A stretch of DNA of 64,000 nucleotides. It comes from a virus. This document shows, piece by piece, positions 60,523 to 64,000 of the stretch; the first letter of the stretch is position 1; each line of letters begins with the position of its first letter. The stretch is taken from positions 46,544 to 110,543 of IMG/VR virus record IMGVR_UViG_3300033141_000124; one strand, given 5' to 3'. Both the position numbers and the translations under genes were made by a program. Below the pieces are notes generated by a model. It was not told the origin of the DNA. It saw only the letters and a program-made list of their open reading frames with translations, and did no database searches.

Positions 60523-63120
60523 TTATAATATTTCAATGTCAGCACCAGCTGCTATTAATTGTGTAATCATATCTTGATCAAGATCTACAACTTGACCACC
60601 TCTTTGTTTTTTATCTTGTCCAGCCATTGCTGCTTTTATAACTCTATCTCTATTGGCAAGGTAAGCAGCTTCTCCTTTTTCACCACCTTCTCTAGAAAAT
60701 GTTCCACTAGGTTGTTGGAAAAAATTATCATAACCAGGTATTCTGCTTTTAGCACCACGGAACTGTCCTGTCATAGCATTCCAATTACCTAATAAACTAC
60801 CATCATCAGTCAATGTAGCAAATAAATTATCTGCAAAAAGATTTTCACCTCTATCTCTTTTTGCTTTATATGCTTCAACCTCATTACTAATAGCATTCCC
60901 TGCACTAGATAAGTTTACAATTCCATCAGATATTGCAGCAAACTGTTTCATAGCTGGACTATCCATAGCCATATCAATAGTACCTCCTATAGGATTTTTA
61001 ACTTTCATTTCAGGTAAATTTACTCTTGCTAATAATTCTTCTAAAGAAGGACCAGCATTAACTACTACCTCATCTAACTCTTCAACATCTATATCAAAAG
61101 GATTTGATCCTTGTGTTCCTGTAATCAAACTGTCCATAAAACTTTGATCATCCTGTTGTTGAGGTGTAGGTCCTAAATCTGGAAACCTTTGTTGTAATTG
61201 TAGATCAGCTATATTTTGCGTGTCTCTCATATAATCTGTTTGACCTGAAAACTGTCTTAGATAATCCTCAAAACTTGGAATGCCTCTTTGTGCCTTTGGT
61301 AATGAACCTCCTTCTTTAAATGTTAATGGAAAACCGGTAGTTATTACTTCATATTCCTCTTCACTCAAACCTAATGGATTCTTATCAGCATTTTCTAATA
61401 TCTCTTTAATATTAATTTGCTTCCCTTTTAACTTTCTTCTAGCTTCTGCCTCTCTTATATCTGCATCCAGTTCTGCTTCATCTCTTTCTTTTAATTTTTG
61501 TGTATAAGCTGCTTTATAATAATCTGCTAATGCTGCAATATTTTCTTCAGAATCATCTACCTCTACTTCATAATCATAATAAAGTGGTTTATTCATTTCA
61601 AAAAGATTTCTTTTTGCTGCAGTATCACGGAATACTCCTCTCTTTAATCCTGTTCTTGGATCCATTTGATTACCAAATAAATCTCCATAGACATTTAAAC
61701 CTGTCATTACTGCATTACCTATAGCACTTCCTGCTCCACCAAACATTCCTGCTATTATAGCATTCTGATCATATGAATTTGGATTATAACCTCCACCGTA
61801 ATAAGTAGGATGGTCTTTTAAAAATTGTTGTGAAAAATCTAAATCACCACCTTCTTCCCTTTTCATTATCTTATCTTGTACATAATCAGGTAATGCACGG
61901 AATCCTTCATTGTCTGGTTCACCACCTTCTTCTTTTGGTATAAGTCTCCCTAAATTATCTGCAGTACTACCTAGAAACTTTGCTAGTTTAGGCATTGCGT
62001 TTTTACCAAATTTTGATATCAGATTTTTTGCAATACCTCCACCAATAAATGTAGTAGGATCTGTTATCATATCAACTCCCAAACCAGCCCAAAAATTATC
62101 TACACCCAATGTTTCTGAAACTGGTGTTTGTGCCTTATCTTCATCTAAAATTGTAGTGTTATATAGATCTGGAACTATATCTTTAAAATTAAATTTACCA
62201 TCACCTAAACCACCTTCATCTCCTACACCTGGTATACCTGATATACCTTCTATACTTTCTCTAATTAATGCAGGAGCCATACCCAAAACTTGTAAGGCAT
62301 TATCTGCTATATACAAAGGATTTTGAGAGTTTTTTAAATGTTTCACAAGAAGATTATCATCTTCGTTTACAAAAGAAAATGTATGAGGAGTTATAATGTC
62401 CAAACCAGTCTGAGCAATCTTTTGCAGAGGTGTTTTTTCTGTTTCACCACCCGGTTGAAATACACCTCTACCTTTTAATATGTCTGCTTGTGTTACTACA
62501 CCATCTCCCGTAAGGTCTGGAAAAGTTTCTCCTCCATCTTCCTTCTTAAACTTAGCAGCATTACGTGCAAAGTTTGCCATCTTTACTATAGAAGGTGGAT
62601 ACTTATCTTTATTAGCTAATACTTTACGTGCAGCTTCTTGGACTCCCATACCTCTTGACTTAGCCCACTTTGTAAATTTACCTCTATTCTCTGGTTTGAT
62701 TTCTATACCTGACTTTCCAATAATATCAGTCTCAACACCTTCTAAAAAATCTGTAGGCATTTTTTCAAGCTCTTCATTTCTAGCTAGTAGTTGTGGATTA
62801 GCATTTACCTCTGATGCAGTAGATGGTGGTGCAGGTTGCATTCTTTCTTGTACTTGTTCAAACACAGAAAAAATATCTTGTTCTTGCATACCACCCATCA
62901 TAAGTGCCTGACTTATAAGCTGTTGATCATTTCCTTGTTCTGTCAAACTAACAACAACATCAATAATATCTTGACCACCTTGGACAGACATTTGAATTTG
63001 TTCAGTCATTTGCATAACAACAGGATCAACCTGTGGCTCATTTCTCATGCCTGGCTCTGTTGGAATCATTTGACCACCTTGCTGTTTTACACTTATTTTG
63101 TTTAAATTCACTTTGCTCAT
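60523..63120 (-). CDS. Large virion/cargo protein with dockerin-like loop, 865 aa
   Basis: KKEDGGETFPDLTGDGVV (about residues 193-209) leads into the loop D202-L-T-G-D206-G-V-V-T-Q-A-D213, matching the dockerin/EF-hand pattern D-x-x-G-D-G. Gly-Gly lead-in motifs recur (EEGGE, REEGGD, KEGGS, REGGE). Hydrophobic segments are near the middle. No catalytic motif is seen. The ATG at 63120 lies right beside the promoter-like TTTG box, so the transcript may have almost no leader; the ATG 17 codons on is an alternative start. Confidence 0.65.
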   Translation of the reverse strand: MSKVNLNKISVKQQGGQMIPTEPGMRNEPQVDPVVMQMTEQIQMSVQGGQDIIDVVVSLTEQGNDQQLISQALMMGGMQEQDIFSVFEQVQERMQPAPPSTASEVNANPQLLARNEELEKMPTDFLEGVETDIIGKSGIEIKPENRGKFTKWAKSRGMGVQEAARKVLANKDKYPPSIVKMANFARNAAKFKKEDGGETFPDLTGDGVVTQADILKGRGVFQPGGETEKTPLQKIAQTGLDIITPHTFSFVNEDDNLLVKHLKNSQNPLYIADNALQVLGMAPALIRESIEGISGIPGVGDEGGLGDGKFNFKDIVPDLYNTTILDEDKAQTPVSETLGVDNFWAGLGVDMITDPTTFIGGGIAKNLISKFGKNAMPKLAKFLGSTADNLGRLIPKEEGGEPDNEGFRALPDYVQDKIMKREEGGDLDFSQQFLKDHPTYYGGGYNPNSYDQNAIIAGMFGGAGSAIGNAVMTGLNVYGDLFGNQMDPRTGLKRGVFRDTAAKRNLFEMNKPLYYDYEVEVDDSEENIAALADYYKAAYTQKLKERDEAELDADIREAEARRKLKGKQINIKEILENADKNPLGLSEEEYEVITTGFPLTFKEGGSLPKAQRGIPSFEDYLRQFSGQTDYMRDTQNIADLQLQQRFPDLGPTPQQQDDQSFMDSLITGTQGSNPFDIDVEELDEVVVNAGPSLEELLARVNLPEMKVKNPIGGTIDMAMDSPAMKQFAAISDGIVNLSSAGNAISNEVEAYKAKRDRGENLFADNLFATLTDDGSLLGNWNAMTGQFRGAKSRIPGYDNFFQQPSGTFSREGGEKGEAAYLANRDRVIKAAMAGQDKKQRGGQVVDLDQDMITQLIAAGADIEIL

Positions 63121-63122
63121 AT

Positions 63123-63141
63123 TATATTATTAATATACAAA
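63123..63141 (-). promoter_or_regulatory. Candidate phage promoter, copy 4
   Basis: Minus-strand TTTGTATATTAATAATATA (63,141 to 63,123) ends two bases before the ATG at 63120. It lies in the gap after the muramidase gene, in front of the giant-protein operon. Distance to the ATG is much shorter than for the other copies. Confidence 0.45.
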
Positions 63142-63171
63142 TAATTAAGGAGATTCACTAATATTTAAGGT

Positions 63172-64000
63172 TTAAGAATTACCTGCTAGGTAAGTCATAA
63201 TATAATTAGGAACACTCATTCCTTTTTCCTTTGCATCTTTTAAATGTATTCTATTTAACTTATCATATACTTTTTCACTTCTTTCATCAGAAACCTTTCC
63301 GTTAATGTAGTCTTCATAAGTTTTAAGTATTTTGTTTTCACCACCTAAACGTTTAAAGTAAAGATCTCTTATTGATTTATACTTATCATTAGTTAAAGCA
63401 TCTTGGATATTCTCTTGGACACGTGGTCTTTTTTGAGTATTTTCTCCCTTCAATATCATCTTAATATATTTACTAGTCTCATCAGGTAAATCATCTATCC
63501 AGTCAAATGAATTATAAATATCTTTTCCATCTTCTCTAAACTTTCTAAAAAACCTTTCAGCTTTCTTAGGCCCTAAGCTATACCCTGCTAGAGTTTTTGC
63601 CAATCTTACGTCATCTAATTGATTTGGTTTATCAACCCATTCAGAATTATATATCCTATTCATATACCAGTTCTGAACATTGTAATTATCTTGAGGATTA
63701 AATGGATCTAATTCAGAAACTTTATTAGCTTTTTTATAATCTTCTATAACATCTTCCCCAATCTGCCCTAATCCCATATAACCTAGATTGTTTTTTATAG
63801 ATGGGTCTAACCTTGATTCTACATATGCTTGAGAAAATAATAATTCAGGAGTAATCCCAGAAGTTGATTGTGCTGGCATTGTTGGTTCAGGTGTAGGATA
63901 AATAAAAGGAGGCGGGTATGCTGGAGGTTTAAACTGAGTTCTATAGTATTCCCAATCTTCTTGTGTAAAAGGAAGTTGATATTCTCCTTCTTCTCCACCT
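63172..64000 (-). CDS. SLT-type muramidase/transglycosylase, N-terminally partial
   Basis: The frame stays open to base 64,000, so the gene starts outside the window; the ATG at 63,879 is internal. The visible 275 residues contain a Pro-rich linker, then FSQAYVESRLDPSIKNNLGYMGLGQIG, the lysozyme-like SLT motif with catalytic Glu in ESRLDP and the Gly-Leu-Gly-Gln helix, then NVQNWYMNRI and LAKTLAGYSLGPKKA, the further SLT motifs. It cleaves peptidoglycan. Placed at the head of the ejection-protein operon it is most likely virion-borne, making a hole in the wall during genome entry. Confidence 0.8.
   Translation of the reverse strand, partial: GGEEGEYQLPFTQEDWEYYRTQFKPPAYPPPFIYPTPEPTMPAQSTSGITPELLFSQAYVESRLDPSIKNNLGYMGLGQIGEDVIEDYKKANKVSELDPFNPQDNYNVQNWYMNRIYNSEWVDKPNQLDDVRLAKTLAGYSLGPKKAERFFRKFREDGKDIYNSFDWIDDLPDETSKYIKMILKGENTQKRPRVQENIQDALTNDKYKSIRDLYFKRLGGENKILKTYEDYINGKVSDERSEKVYDKLNRIHLKDAKEKGMSVPNYIMTYLAGNS

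Noticed and set aside
35000-63000. Many plus-strand frames of 60-140 codons opposite the giant genes
   Set aside because: They are antisense shadows created by AT-rich codon use; none has a leader, overlap joint or recognisable domain.
1-64000. tRNA genes, integrase, or repressor for lysogeny
   Set aside because: No cloverleaf with conserved arms and no integrase or excisionase motif could be seen by eye; a tRNAscan-type search was not possible.

Overview
The window looks like 64 kb of a large, AT-rich, tailed double-stranded DNA phage of a Bacteroidetes host, most likely a crAss-like phage (Crassvirales) from an aquatic flavobacterium. The main reason is a 4,491-residue protein with a DFDID motif in a context typical of the virion RNA polymerase of crAss-like phages. 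It sits in a block of very large virion-type proteins opposite a block of replication genes. Promoter-like TAnnTTTG boxes, A/T-rich leaders instead of Shine-Dalgarno sequences, and periplasmic/outer-membrane type exported proteins all fit a Bacteroidetes host. No terminase, portal, major capsid or integrase gene is visible, so the window is only part of a longer genome and is open at both ends. The phage assignment is inference; motif readings are from the sequence.

Layout. (1) 1-21,893, plus strand: early/replication block with an HNH-like protein, SF2 helicase, uracil-DNA glycosylase, DnaB-type helicase, Sak4-like ATPase, SSB-like protein, TOPRIM primase, RusA-like resolvase, a VWA/metallopeptidase plus MoxR-like ATPase pair, a PD-(D/E)XK nuclease, family B DNA polymerase, a spore-photoproduct-lyase-like radical SAM protein, a DUF932-like protein and a DUF5664-like nucleotide-pool protein. 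Genes overlap by a few bases or abut. A two-gene island (3,568-4,132) runs the other way with its own promoter-like box. (2) 21,909-21,969: bidirectional terminator. (3) 21,970-29,753, minus strand: fibre/appendage proteins, a decoration-like protein, a holin-like protein, and many tiny, very basic proteins, including a 28-residue CDGSH-type protein. (4) 29,754-30,021: divergent control region. (5) 30,022-32,627, plus strand: class I ribonucleotide reductase nrdB-nrdA. (6) 32,624-34,888, minus strand: an envelope cassette (outer-membrane beta-barrel, lipoprotein, membrane/coiled-coil protein, secreted thioredoxin-fold protein without CxxC). (7) 34,952-64,000, minus strand: giant virion/cargo genes of 1,948, 4,491, 1,127, 941 and 865 residues, and a partial SLT-type muramidase.

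How it fits together. The left block copies and recombines DNA and tunes nucleotide supply together with nrdAB. The giant genes probably encode proteins packaged with or injected alongside the DNA, including RNA polymerase for first transcription, a metallopeptidase and a peptidoglycan hydrolase. The 22-30 kb block builds host-recognition fibres and lysis proteins. A shared 11-base core (TTTGTATATTA) lies upstream of the minus-strand operons and is a candidate phage promoter. Small genes under 60 codons that fill apparent gaps were added by reading frames directly.
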